This document shows positions 52,060 through 61,705 of a DNA stretch of 64,000 nt, piece by piece; position 1 is the first letter of the stretch, and the number at the start of each line of letters is the position of its first letter. The stretch comes from Senegalimassilia sp003474385 (GTDB lineage Bacteria; Actinomycetota; Coriobacteriia; Coriobacteriales; Eggerthellaceae): the NCBI RefSeq assembly GCF_003474385.1, contig NZ_QUCY01000002.1:1-64000 (forward strand). The letters are read 5' to 3'. The translations under genes were made by a program, and so were the position numbers. The notes beneath the pieces were generated by a model, which did no database searches, was not told where the DNA came from, and saw nothing but the letters and a program-made list of their open reading frames with translations.

Positions 52060-55000
52060 CTAGCGCTTATCGCGACGACGCATGATGCACAGCGCCACGA
52101 TGGACGCCGCACCCGCCAGGGCCACTGCCGCAAGCGGCAGGACCAGGGCAAGCTCGTCGTCGCCCGTCTGCGTCAGCACCTTGCCGATCGGCCCGCGCGG
52201 CGTGAAAGTCTTGCCGCCAGGCTGCGTGGGCTGCGCGGGCGCCGGAGGCTCGGCGTAGGTGTTCGTGAACGCGAGCACGTCGGCATCGCCCGCCACCGTT
52301 GCGTTCAAGTGGCCGAGCCCGTCATCGACTACCGTCACGGTCACCTTGTACGCACGCTTGTCGTACGTCACGTTCGCCTGCGCATCGTCGAGCTCGGTGA
52401 GCGCGAACTCGTACGTGCCGGGCTTGTCGAACGTCAGTGCTGGGAAGGCGATCTTGCCATCGGCGGCGTTCTTCGCCTTCAGCTCGGTGCCGTCGGCCGC
52501 GGTCAGCACGAACGTGAACTGCCCGTCTTCAAGGTTCTTGCCCACCAGCGTCTTGGAGGCGCCGATGGTCACGGTCGTGGACGTCGCCTGGTAGGCGTTG
52601 GCGAAGGTCGCCTCGCGCGCGCCTTCCAGCGCATGGGCCACGCTGAGCGTGCCGTCGCCGTTGTCCTTCACCGTGGTGACCACGGTGTACGTCGCGCCGT
52701 CGTACGTCACGCCGTTGGCGACGGTGCCGCCCCCGACCTCGTGCAACGTGTAGCGGTGCGTGCCGGGCTGCGTGTACTTCACCGCGCTCAGCGCCACGCT
52801 GCCGTCGGCGGCGTTAACGCCGGTCGCCACCACATCTTCGCCCTCGAGCAGCTCGAACGCGAACTCGCCGGCAGCCATATCGCGACCCGTCAGCGTCTTG
52901 GTCATCGTCATCTGATCGGTCACGCTAGAGTTAGCGGGATCCACCGTGTAGGTGTTGGCGAAGGAGAACGCCGGGCTCGTCGCATCGCCCTGGCGCTCGA
53001 CCGTCAGCTTGCCGACGCCGTCGTCGGTCACCTTGAAGCTGACCGTCTTGGTCGCCGCGGCGTCGTTGGTCACGCCGGGCACGGAACCGCTCTCCGTCAC
53101 CTTATAGGTGAACACGTGGGAACGCGGCTTGCCGGACTCGGGCTCCGGGTTCGCCGGCTGGTCGGCCGGCTGGTTGCCGGGAGCGACCACGTCGACCGTG
53201 CCGCTGGCGGCACCGGGAGCCGCTACGGCGCCCGCACGCTGCTCGTCGCCTGCCGCGAGCTTGTCACCCTCGTCGGCGGCGGGCTTGTCGCCCTCGTCGG
53301 CCGCCTGGGCGGAAGCGTTGTCCGCATCCGCGGCGGCCTTGTCAGCGTCGGCAACAGCCTTCGCAGCATCGGCAGCCTGGTCGGCTTCCTTGGCCGGCAC
53401 TGCCTGATCAGCGGCCTTCGCGGCATCCGCTTCAGCCTTGTCGGCATCCGCGGCGGCCGTCTGGCCGTTCACGCCCAGGGCGCGGTTGAGATCGTCCAAC
53501 GTGAACTTGATGGAGCCGAAGTCCACGTTGCCGTCCGCCGTGTTCTTGGCGGTGGTGCGATCGGGCATGGGAGCGGCCGCATCGTCGGAGGTCACCGTGA
53601 AGGTGAACTTACCCTCGATGGAGGCTGGGTCAAGCCCGGGTGCCGCCTGCAGCATCTTGACGCCGGACAGGCCCACCTGCACCGGACCGCCCGTGGAGTA
53701 CGTGTTCTCGAACTTCAGGCCATTGCCAAGGTTCGCCGTTGCCGTAAGCGAGCCATCGCCGTTATCGACGACCGTCACCGTGAACGGGATCGGCTGCGTC
53801 TGCGGCGTGATGCCCTGGCCAGCCAGGCCGTCGGTCTTCTCGTAAGCCAGGTAGCTCACCGTCCACGAGATGTTCCCTTGTTCGGAGGTCTTGTAAGCGT
53901 TGCCGTCCTGCACCAGGCCCTCAAGCATCTCGGTGGTGTAGTGAAGGCCGTCGAACGTCACGGTGCCATCGGCCGCGTTCTTGGCCGTCCGCAGGTCGTC
54001 CCCGCCCGTTGCGTACTTCACCGCGAAGATGAACTCACCGGCGGAAAGCGGACGTCCCGTGAGCGCCTTGGTCGCCGTCACCTGAGCGGCCGCACCGCCC
54101 GGGTTGTCGGTAGAGGCGGCATACGTGTTGGCGAAGGGAACCACCGCAGGACCTGTGCCGGCAGCAGACGGATCTGCGCCGTACACGTACGTCTTGTCGC
54201 CCTTAGGTCCGGCCACCACGGTCTTGACCGTCAACGCGGCCTTCTCCGGGTTGTCCTCGACCGTCACCGTTACCGTGTACTCCGTCGTGTCGTAGGTGTA
54301 GCCGTTAACCTTTTCGCCTACCACCTCGACCACCTTATAGGTGTACGTCTTGCCCACGTCGCTCTGACGCAGCACCACGTGCTGCTCGCCCAGCGCGGAC
54401 TTCACGGCTTGCACGCCATCGGCGGCTGCGGGCATGGCGATCTCGGCGCCTTCCAGCGGCAGGCCCAGCGCATACGCCGACGCCTCGTCGCCAGGGGTCA
54501 CCTTGATGGTGAACTGACCCTCGGCCATATCGCGGCCGGTCAGGGTCTTGGCCACGTTCAAGCCACCCGCCGCCGTGTAATCGATTTCAGCTGCGTAGCG
54601 GTTCACGAACCTGGTGTTCTCCGCAACTGCAGAGGCCTTGAGCATGCCGGAACCGTCATCGGACACCGTCACCTTGATGGTGGCCACGTTGTCGTCGTAC
54701 TGGACACCCGGCAGCTTATGGCCGTCGGCGGGCACGACCTCGCGCACCTCGTAGGTGAACGTGCGCTTATGGTCGGGCGTATCCTTCAGCATGTCGGACG
54801 TGAACTCGATCGTGCCGAATCCGAAGCTCCCCGCGTTCGCCTTGGTCACCGTCGCGCTGGTCACATCGTTGCCCGCGGCATCCTTGGGCAGCGGACCGCC
54901 ATCGAGCGCCTTCAACTCGAACGTGAACTCGTCGGAGTCAATCCAATCGCGGCCCTCGAGCACCTTGCTCAGACCGGCGGTGGCGGTGTCGTAGCTGGTC

Positions 55001-58000
55001 GGGGTTGCCTGATAGCCGTTCACGAACGCCACGGTCGCGGAATCGACGACCTTCCCATCCAGCTTGGTGGTCAGCGTCAGATGCTTGTCGGCATCTCCGC
55101 TCATGCCCACTGCGATCTCGAGCGTATGCACGCTGTTGTCGTAGGAAATGCCGGGCTTAGCATCGGCGGGCACAACCTCGCGCACTTCGTATGCGAACGT
55201 CTTGCCGACATCGGCCTGCGTGAACGCGACGCCGTTCATCTTCGCCATCTCGCACGCGACGCCATCGGCACGCGCAGCGCTGGTGAAGCTGCGGTCGGAA
55301 TCTGCCAAGCGGGCTTCGGCATCTTCCGCAGACACGGTATCGGATTTCACGCCATGGATGCTGAAGGAGAACTCATCGGCTGCCATATCGCGGCCGTTCA
55401 GCGTCTTCTGGACGGTGATGCCGGAGAACTGCGCATTCTGCTCGTACTTGTTCTCGAACTTCGCCGGCCCGTTGTTGTAGCTTACCGCGGCGACCAGCTT
55501 GCCCGTATGGCCATCGGTCACCTCGACCGTTACCTTGTGCACATGGCGATCGAACACGATGCCGCCGGTTGCGGTGCCCGCTGCATCAAGATCGTTGCCG
55601 CAGTACTTATCCTCCTGCACCGCGAACGAATACGTGCCGGGCTTCTTGAACGTCATCTCGCCAAAGGAGAACCTAGTCTCATCGCCCGCCTTCGCGCCGC
55701 TCACCACGGCTTCTTCGGCACCCTTCGGAATGACGATGCTGCCGTCTTCAACGGCCTCCTGCGTAGCCTTATCCGCCGCGCTCAATTTGAAGCCGAACGT
55801 CTCGCCTTCCGCCATATCGCGGCCGGTCAGCACCTTGGTGCCGTGAATCGCCGTATCGCCCTTGAGCTTAGCGGAATCGGGTTTGTACGAGTTATCGAAA
55901 CTGAACATGGCGCCGGTAATCGGCTCTTCGCTATTGTTCTTGTAGTACTTGGCGCTCAATTCAAGCGTGCCACCAACGTCCGCGATGGTCACCTTCACGG
56001 TCCACACCGTCTGGTCGTACACCATGCCGGCCGGGTCGAAGGTCTTGTCCGCCAGGACATCTCGCACGGCACGCCACGTATCGCCGACCTTGACCACCTC
56101 GACGATCTTGTACTCGAAGGTGGCGTCGAGCGTTTCGGGATCGAGATTCCCGAACGTGAACGTCGCCTGCGGGAACGCGATGCCGCCGCCTGCCTCGACC
56201 GCGGTCAGGGCGCCATACCACATCTTGCCGCCCCACTCGTGATCGACACGCATCGCGCCTTCGCCTTGGGGCAACGGCGCATCAGGGTTGTCCGTGCAGG
56301 CGATCACGTGGAACATGCCCGGCTTAAGGGGGTTCTCGCCTGTCGCATCCGTATACGTCTTCGTGCCGCTGGGAGTCCACTTCACCTCAGAGGTGTTGTA
56401 CTCGTTCACGAACTTCGCCGTATCGTCCTCGATGGGCTGCGGCTTCTCATATTTCACGCCGTCATCGCCTACCAGCTTCGTCATCTTAGACTCCACCGTC
56501 AGCGTACCATTGTGGTCCTTGTCGGTTACCGTCACGACGACCTGGTACAACGCCTGGGATGCGCTCACGCCGGGATTCAAAGTGCTGAGCGCCTCGGACT
56601 CCCAAATCTCATACGTGTACGTGCCCGGCTTCGTGTAGCTGATGTCCTGGAACTGGAAGTGCACCTTTGTATCAGCTGGAGTGCCATACGGCTGCGTTAC
56701 CTTGACACGCGTCTCGCCCAGGGTGTCGGTCGGCGGCATCGGCGCCTCAACGGACGTGTCGGCATCCTTCAGAATGAACGTGAACTCGTCGGTTTCAAGC
56801 CAAGCGCGTCCGGTCAGCACCTTCTCGCCCTTGAGGTACGTCTCGCCATCCAGCGTGCCGGATGCGGCGTACGTGTTCTTGTACGTTACCGCGCTCGTTT
56901 CCCCGGCAGCAATCTGACCCTCCGCATCGGCGGCCTCTGCGGTGAAGCCGTCGCGTGGCGTCTCGCTTACCTTATAGTCCCAGCCTGCGGAAAGCCCGTA
57001 CACATACAGGGTCTCGCCCGGCTTCAGGGAATGCTTCGCCTCGCCGTTCTGTCCGAACGCCAGCACGAACTTATCACCTTGCTGCTCGCCGTTCGCGTTC
57101 TTCACCACGGCGTTAAAGCTCTTGCCGGCGGCATCTTGCATGGCGATAGTAAACTCGAAGGATTCGTCCGCGAAATCAGCCGCGTTGTACCCGTCGGGCA
57201 GCTGCAGCTGCTTCGCCACCGTCAGCGTGCCGGGCACATCGACGCTCAGCTTGCCGTTATTGCCCAGATAAGCGTTGATAAGCGTTTGTGCGGAGGACTG
57301 CTCAATGCCGCTCCACTTCGGGTTCAGAACGTCCGCGGCCGTGTCTGTGCGGTTCTCTTCCTTGACCTTGTGCAGTTCATTGATGTAGGTCAAACGCGGC
57401 GTGCCGGACTTGAAGTAGCAGGCGCCCGTGGAATCCTTGCCGACGGAGCCCTCGACCTTCTCAGCGGCGTCGCCCGGGAAGGACACATGCTCGGTCTTCG
57501 CAACGGGTTTGCCGCCGTCCATGGCGTAGTAGCTGTGCTTGTAGTAGTACGTAGAGCCTTTCTCTACCGACTTCGCAGGAATAGTGCACGCCTCATCGGT
57601 GTAGATAGGCGTGTCCTGCGTGAAGTAATAGTAGCTATTGCCCGCTGCCGGCTCGAACGTGGCGACCACGTCGCCCGTTTCCTTGCCGGTCCACTTGTTG
57701 GCATAGAAGTTCACCTTGCCCGTTGCGGGGTCGGTGTTCTTCTCCATATATGCCTTCATGGCGTCATCGGGGCTCTCCAGCAAATCGAGCGCCGCCGGCT
57801 TCACGCCGGAGGAGTACAGCACCGAGATCGGCGTGGTGTTCGAGACGCTCATGGTATCCTTCGCCAGATCGATTGCGAAGTTGCGCAGCGGGATCAAGGA
57901 CGCGGGCACCTTCACCTGCACCTTGTCGCCCACCGCAGCATCGTCCGAACGCGTGACGGTGATCACGACGTCCTTCAGGTCGGCAGCAGCCAGGCCGGAA

Positions 58001-59340
58001 TGCACGTCGCCGCTGAAATGGTACGTGTCGACGCTTCCGTCCGTGGTCTTGTCCGTGGTCTTGGACTTGCAGCCGTACACCGTTCCGTTGTACACGAGCT
58101 TGGACAGGTCGGTGACCTGCATGTAATCGCCCAGCTGATCATCAAAGGTGATGTAGCCGGTCTCGTGCTCGAAGCCTTCGCTCGTCTCCGTCGGATAGCC
58201 GGCGCCCGTCGAGATCTCCTTGGAGATGTCGTCGAACACGCGCTTCAACTCGTCGGCGTTGGTCGCGCTCTTGTAGAACGCGGCGTCTTTGCCGTCGGAG
58301 CCCTTCGCGCGGTCGCCGAAGCTCCATTTGTATTCGCCCGACAACCAACTCGTTTTCTCATATGAATACGTCGCAGACGGGTAGTTGCTCGACACGGCAT
58401 GCATGAACTTGTTCTCATTGGAAACGTCATCGGGATCAGGATAATTGGCCGGATCTGCGCCCTCGAAGATGCCGATGGAGTACACCGCAGCACCCGCATC
58501 CTTCATATCCTTAGCGTGCCCAACGGCGCTCGAGGCGACCTCCGGAGAGAAATTGCTCTGGGTCGTTGGCGTGCCGTCGGTAAAGAAGATGACGACCTTC
58601 TTGGCATCGGAACGACCAGAAGCCTGACCCTTAGCAAGCTCCAAGCCTGCGGCGGCATTCGTTGCGCCGGCGGGTTCGATGGCGTTCACCTGGGACGAGA
58701 AGGCGCCTTTCGTATCACTGGTGCACGGAGCCAGCGTCTTCATCACCTGGCTATAGTTGTACCGATACCCGCCATCGCGATACGTGTCGTTGCCTACCTT
58801 GTTGGTCTTGCTTCCGGCGAACTTCACGATAGCGACCTGATGCTGCTTGGCGGCATCCTTGACCGTCGCATTCTGCTTGGCTATCTCATCGATGAACGAG
58901 TTCGCTGCGCTCTTGAGCGCAGTGATGCGCTTTGTGTCATCGCCGCCGCCCATGGCGTTATCCATCGACCCGGATGCGTCGAGCACCAGAACGATATCGA
59001 GCGGCGTGGTCGCCGTATCGGACAGGTTAGAGGTGGACGACAACGCCGTGAGCGCGGTCAGGAAATCCGCGCCATTCTCTTTTGATATGGTGACGCCGTT
59101 CTTGCTGATCTCGCCATCTGACACGGTCTTGTCGGTCCAGATACGCCCGACGCTCGACGTGTCGCTCTTGATAAGCCCCGACCAATCCCAAATGGTCGAG
59201 GGGTCCGTGACGGCGGTCTTGTTACCGCTGTACGTTGCCGCCGACGAGTCTTCCGCGAACGCCGCGCCGCCGAACAGCGGCGACAACGCAAGCACCAGCA
59301 CGGCGGCTAACGCTGCCTTGAAACGCTTCGTCGATTTCAT
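52060..59340 (-). CDS. giant vWA/FctA-repeat cell-wall-anchored adhesin
   Basis: The 2426-aa surface protein has a signal peptide (about residues 1-29), a von Willebrand A domain with intact MIDAS DASGSMD (near 117), then about eleven Cna-B/FctA-type pilin domains. These recur with a K(T/V)L(T/N/E)GR(D/A) motif near residues 842, 1175, 1317, 1463, 1602, 1763, 2150 and 2267, many with isopeptide-type lysines and closing YxVxE segments. One domain (about 1900-2110) is interrupted by an Ala/Asp/Lys-rich linker at 1955-2075. The C-terminus has an atypical sorting signal LTQTG (near 2387), a membrane helix and RRRDKR. The start follows GGAGG and overlaps a 32-aa leader. No sortase is nearby. Confidence 0.92.
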   Translation of the reverse strand: MKSTKRFKAALAAVLVLALSPLFGGAAFAEDSSAATYSGNKTAVTDPSTIWDWSGLIKSDTSSVGRIWTDKTVSDGEISKNGVTISKENGADFLTALTALSSTSNLSDTATTPLDIVLVLDASGSMDNAMGGGDDTKRITALKSAANSFIDEIAKQNATVKDAAKQHQVAIVKFAGSKTNKVGNDTYRDGGYRYNYSQVMKTLAPCTSDTKGAFSSQVNAIEPAGATNAAAGLELAKGQASGRSDAKKVVIFFTDGTPTTQSNFSPEVASSAVGHAKDMKDAGAAVYSIGIFEGADPANYPDPDDVSNENKFMHAVSSNYPSATYSYEKTSWLSGEYKWSFGDRAKGSDGKDAAFYKSATNADELKRVFDDISKEISTGAGYPTETSEGFEHETGYITFDDQLGDYMQVTDLSKLVYNGTVYGCKSKTTDKTTDGSVDTYHFSGDVHSGLAAADLKDVVITVTRSDDAAVGDKVQVKVPASLIPLRNFAIDLAKDTMSVSNTTPISVLYSSGVKPAALDLLESPDDAMKAYMEKNTDPATGKVNFYANKWTGKETGDVVATFEPAAGNSYYYFTQDTPIYTDEACTIPAKSVEKGSTYYYKHSYYAMDGGKPVAKTEHVSFPGDAAEKVEGSVGKDSTGACYFKSGTPRLTYINELHKVKEENRTDTAADVLNPKWSGIEQSSAQTLINAYLGNNGKLSVDVPGTLTVAKQLQLPDGYNAADFADESFEFTIAMQDAAGKSFNAVVKNANGEQQGDKFVLAFGQNGEAKHSLKPGETLYVYGLSAGWDYKVSETPRDGFTAEAADAEGQIAAGETSAVTYKNTYAASGTLDGETYLKGEKVLTGRAWLETDEFTFILKDADTSVEAPMPPTDTLGETRVKVTQPYGTPADTKVHFQFQDISYTKPGTYTYEIWESEALSTLNPGVSASQALYQVVVTVTDKDHNGTLTVESKMTKLVGDDGVKYEKPQPIEDDTAKFVNEYNTSEVKWTPSGTKTYTDATGENPLKPGMFHVIACTDNPDAPLPQGEGAMRVDHEWGGKMWYGALTAVEAGGGIAFPQATFTFGNLDPETLDATFEYKIVEVVKVGDTWRAVRDVLADKTFDPAGMVYDQTVWTVKVTIADVGGTLELSAKYYKNNSEEPITGAMFSFDNSYKPDSAKLKGDTAIHGTKVLTGRDMAEGETFGFKLSAADKATQEAVEDGSIVIPKGAEEAVVSGAKAGDETRFSFGEMTFKKPGTYSFAVQEDKYCGNDLDAAGTATGGIVFDRHVHKVTVEVTDGHTGKLVAAVSYNNGPAKFENKYEQNAQFSGITVQKTLNGRDMAADEFSFSIHGVKSDTVSAEDAEARLADSDRSFTSAARADGVACEMAKMNGVAFTQADVGKTFAYEVREVVPADAKPGISYDNSVHTLEIAVGMSGDADKHLTLTTKLDGKVVDSATVAFVNGYQATPTSYDTATAGLSKVLEGRDWIDSDEFTFELKALDGGPLPKDAAGNDVTSATVTKANAGSFGFGTIEFTSDMLKDTPDHKRTFTYEVREVVPADGHKLPGVQYDDNVATIKVTVSDDGSGMLKASAVAENTRFVNRYAAEIDYTAAGGLNVAKTLTGRDMAEGQFTIKVTPGDEASAYALGLPLEGAEIAMPAAADGVQAVKSALGEQHVVLRQSDVGKTYTYKVVEVVGEKVNGYTYDTTEYTVTVTVEDNPEKAALTVKTVVAGPKGDKTYVYGADPSAAGTGPAVVPFANTYAASTDNPGGAAAQVTATKALTGRPLSAGEFIFAVKYATGGDDLRTAKNAADGTVTFDGLHYTTEMLEGLVQDGNAYKTSEQGNISWTVSYLAYEKTDGLAGQGITPQTQPIPFTVTVVDNGDGSLTATANLGNGLKFENTYSTGGPVQVGLSGVKMLQAAPGLDPASIEGKFTFTVTSDDAAAPMPDRTTAKNTADGNVDFGSIKFTLDDLNRALGVNGQTAAADADKAEADAAKAADQAVPAKEADQAADAAKAVADADKAAADADNASAQAADEGDKPAADEGDKLAAGDEQRAGAVAAPGAASGTVDVVAPGNQPADQPANPEPESGKPRSHVFTYKVTESGSVPGVTNDAAATKTVSFKVTDDGVGKLTVERQGDATSPAFSFANTYTVDPANSSVTDQMTMTKTLTGRDMAAGEFAFELLEGEDVVATGVNAADGSVALSAVKYTQPGTHRYTLHEVGGGTVANGVTYDGATYTVVTTVKDNGDGTLSVAHALEGAREATFANAYQATSTTVTIGASKTLVGKNLEDGQFTFVLTAADGTELKAKNAADGKIAFPALTFDKPGTYEFALTELDDAQANVTYDKRAYKVTVTVVDDGLGHLNATVAGDADVLAFTNTYAEPPAPAQPTQPGGKTFTPRGPIGKVLTQTGDDELALVLPLAAVALAGAASIVALCIMRRRDKR

Positions 59341-59435
59341 GTCCTCGCCTCCTTCCACCGCATCGCGGCTTTCCGTATCCCCTTGCGCTTGCATACGCGC
59401 GCACTCGGGCTTTTCCGGCACCCTGACGTCTTCAT
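59337..59435 (-). CDS. 32-aa basic leader peptide coupled to the adhesin gene
   Basis: An ATG at 59435 with a strong GGAAGGAG site opens a 32-codon frame. Its TGA stop overlaps the ATG of the giant adhesin by four bases (ATGA). The peptide (MKTSGCRKSPSARVC at the N-terminus) is rich in Arg and Lys with no hydrophobic segment. The overlap suggests translational coupling or leader control rather than a stable protein. The adhesin has its own GGAGG inside this frame. Confidence 0.6.
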   Translation of the reverse strand: MKTSGCRKSPSARVCKRKGIRKAAMRWKEART

Positions 59436-59672
59436 GGGCCGCTCCTTCCCGCACAATCCTCCCATGCCATCGCGCCCGCCGATGATCGGCATCCCCTGCC
59501 GATCGCCGAACGCGCGCACAGCCCGTAACCGCGCATCGCGCCAGCAGTGCAAGCGGTATCGAGCCGCTGCACCTCCTGCAAACATCATTGCCAAAGGGGG
59601 TACGCGGAACCACGCCGTATTTACGAACGCGAGACTTAGACGATTTGTTTTCGCAGATAGACGGATGGGCGT

Positions 59673-59698
59673 CAGGGGGTCGTATAAACGACCCCCTG
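59673..59698. promoter_or_regulatory. palindrome around a TATAAA in the adhesin/LuxR divergent region
   Basis: CAGGGGGTCGT (59673-59683) and ACGACCCCCTG (59688-59698) are perfect complements with ATAA between them, so TATAAA lies at the centre. It could be an operator overlapping a -10 box for the 12-TM LuxR gene, or an mRNA hairpin. Confidence 0.5.
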
Positions 59699-59839
59699 GA
59701 CAAAATGGCCAAGCTACGGACGCTCCCCGAGAAACTCGCGGCCAAAGTTAACCCCTTCGGAAAAATTGAAAAACGATGGCAACGCGACACGGGATACAAT
59801 GAAGAAAAGGGGGCGGACACACCTGGAAGGAGGGGCGCG

Positions 59840-61693
59840 ATGGGCGACGCGAAACGTGAAAATAGACTGCTGTTTTGCGCACTTGCGTTGTTCTTCTTCG
59901 TGTTCCTTGAGTCGACGCTGTTCTTCCAAGCCAACCTAGCTCAACACGGAGGGCACGGTCCCTTCCTCTCGCAGCTCCCCATCCAAGGCGCCAGCACCCT
60001 GGGCCTGCTGGCCTTTCCCCTCAAGAACCGTCTTGTCGGCGAAAAAGGCCGACCGGTGTTCATGGGAACCGTCACCGTCCTTGGGGTCGCGTGCCTTGTC
60101 GGCGTCGCTTTCGCATCCTCGCCGCTGGCGATCGCGTGCACGGGTGCGGGTGGGTTCTTCCTTATCGGGCTCGCCGGCGCCACCGCGTACTGGGCAACGT
60201 GCGCAAGGTCGCGCAGCATCGCGCGATTCGCAACGCTGATCGGGGGCAGCCACGCGCTCGGCGTGCTCGCGCAGATCCCCTTGCTCGAATTCACGTCGAA
60301 TCATCTGATCGAGGCCGCCGTGCTTTCCGCGGGCATCATCGCCCTGGGTGCGATCAATGCGCGCATATGGCCGCCCCGATGCGCGCTCGCGGACTTTTCC
60401 GCACAGCGGGAACAACGCGGGGGAAATCACCTCGAATGCAGCGAGCTCGCCGGATGGCGCCTCGACCATATGACCCCTCGCACCGCCGTCATCGTGATCT
60501 TCGCCTTGGTGCTGCTGTTCTCCGTGCTGTTCAACACGCTCTACACCTTTATAGACATCGACTCGCCCTGGACCAGCCAATACACCAACGTGACGCCCCG
60601 CATCCTGATGGCCATCGGAGGCTTTGCCGGCGGCGTGCTGTTCGACATGCACCGGGCGCGTTACCTGGGCATCGTCATGTTCTGGATGATGCTGCTCTCG
60701 GTCGGTGCGATGCTCGGGGTTGAGGCAGGCGGGCCGTACGTCATCGGGGAAGTCGTCTACTTCCTGGGCGCAGGCGTGTTCATGACGTTCTACACCACGG
60801 TGTTCATCTGGATAGCGCAGTTCCTGCGCGCCCCCGACCTATGGTGCAGCATGGGGCGGGCGCTCAACAACGTGACCGCCATCGCAATCGGCGCACCCGC
60901 GCTGCTGGTAATCGATTTGACGAGCCCCGTGGCCGTAGTCGTGCTCCTGATTCCCCTGATCATCGGCATCAACGCGCTGCTCTTCGTCGCCGGCATGCTG
61001 GACCTGCATCCACGCCCGAGGGGCGACGAAGCCGCAGGGTGTGTTGGGCAGCAAGCCGGCGTGCCTGGCTCCGCAGGCAATTTCACGCCTGGTCAAGCGG
61101 AGGTCAGCGAACACGCGCCTGCTGCCGACAACGCCACGCCCGACCCCGATGGCAGCAACGCATCTGCTCAAAGAGCAGCTAACGGGCTCCCGGAGACCAC
61201 GGAACGCCCGGCACCCAGCACCGCGCCTTCCGCAGACGACGCCGCCATCGACCCCGAAACCCACCTTGCGGATTTCGCCGGCCGCTTCTCGCTCACGCCG
61301 CGCGAGACCGAGGTACTTGCCGCCGTCACCGCCGACGAGCGCCCGCTCAAGCGTGTGGCCGCGGACATGGGCATCTCCCTGCGCGTGCTCCAGCGGCACC
61401 TGACCTCGCTCTACCAGAAGACCGGCACGCAATCCCGCGTCGGCCTCACGAAGCTTTTCTGGGAGCAGCCCCCCCCCCCGCCACGCCCCGCGCGCAATAT
61501 CGCACGCCGTAGGAGAGTCCCGAGGAGGCTACGCTACCAACCGGCAAACCCCGCGAAACCGTTCACCCGCTTCCCCATTGTGAGCTGCCCCCTTCGCCCC
61601 ATACGCCCCGTAACGCAAAACCCCCGCCGCAACCAAGGCTGCGACGGGGTTTTGGATCTCAGAAGGCGCAGGGTCGCGTGGCCTTCCCTTTAG
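59840..61693 (+). CDS. 12-TM membrane protein with C-terminal LuxR DNA-binding domain
   Basis: The 617-aa protein has about twelve membrane helices (residues about 10-400, MFS-like) and a C-terminal LuxR helix-turn-helix (about 483-545: FSLTPRETEVLAAVTADERPLKRVAADMGISLRVLQRHLTSLYQKTGTQSR). This design is typical of Eggerthellaceae, where many membrane-tethered LuxR regulators control neighbouring metabolic or surface genes. An Ala/Pro-rich linker joins the parts. GGAAGGAGGGG precedes the start. Beyond the HTH an eleven-C tract (61469-61479) leads into about 70 basic residues that run into a terminator, so the true C-terminus is probably near 61512 in another frame. The divergent adhesin gene is a likely target. 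Confidence 0.87.
   Translation: MGDAKRENRLLFCALALFFFVFLESTLFFQANLAQHGGHGPFLSQLPIQGASTLGLLAFPLKNRLVGEKGRPVFMGTVTVLGVACLVGVAFASSPLAIACTGAGGFFLIGLAGATAYWATCARSRSIARFATLIGGSHALGVLAQIPLLEFTSNHLIEAAVLSAGIIALGAINARIWPPRCALADFSAQREQRGGNHLECSELAGWRLDHMTPRTAVIVIFALVLLFSVLFNTLYTFIDIDSPWTSQYTNVTPRILMAIGGFAGGVLFDMHRARYLGIVMFWMMLLSVGAMLGVEAGGPYVIGEVVYFLGAGVFMTFYTTVFIWIAQFLRAPDLWCSMGRALNNVTAIAIGAPALLVIDLTSPVAVVVLLIPLIIGINALLFVAGMLDLHPRPRGDEAAGCVGQQAGVPGSAGNFTPGQAEVSEHAPAADNATPDPDGSNASAQRAANGLPETTERPAPSTAPSADDAAIDPETHLADFAGRFSLTPRETEVLAAVTADERPLKRVAADMGISLRVLQRHLTSLYQKTGTQSRVGLTKLFWEQPPPPPRPARNIARRRRVPRRLRYQPANPAKPFTRFPIVSCPLRPIRPVTQNPRRNQGCDGVLDLRRRRVAWPSL
61469..61479 (+). repeat. homopolymeric C11 tract near the 3' end of the LuxR gene
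   Basis: Eleven Cs follow the HTH coding region. One more C would bring the frame to a stop at 61510-61512; with eleven the frame runs 180 nt further, into the terminator. It is either a sequencing/assembly length error or a slippage-prone contingency tract. Confidence 0.85.
61615..61660. terminator. terminator between the LuxR and cstA genes
   Basis: AAAACCCCCGCCGCA pairs imperfectly with TGCGACGGGGTTTT around a short loop, with A and T tracts on both sides. It overlaps the 3' part of the extended LuxR reading frame, which argues that the extension is not real. Confidence 0.75.
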
Positions 61694-61705
61694 CGAAGCA
61701 CCGGC

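Noticed and set aside
51850..58365. A 2171-codon open frame on the plus strand, antisense to the giant adhesin gene.
   Set aside because: It mirrors the G+C-rich codon bias of the minus-strand gene, is full of His/Arg/Val/Leu repeats, has no domains or ribosome binding site, and the opposite strand clearly encodes a vWA/FctA protein.
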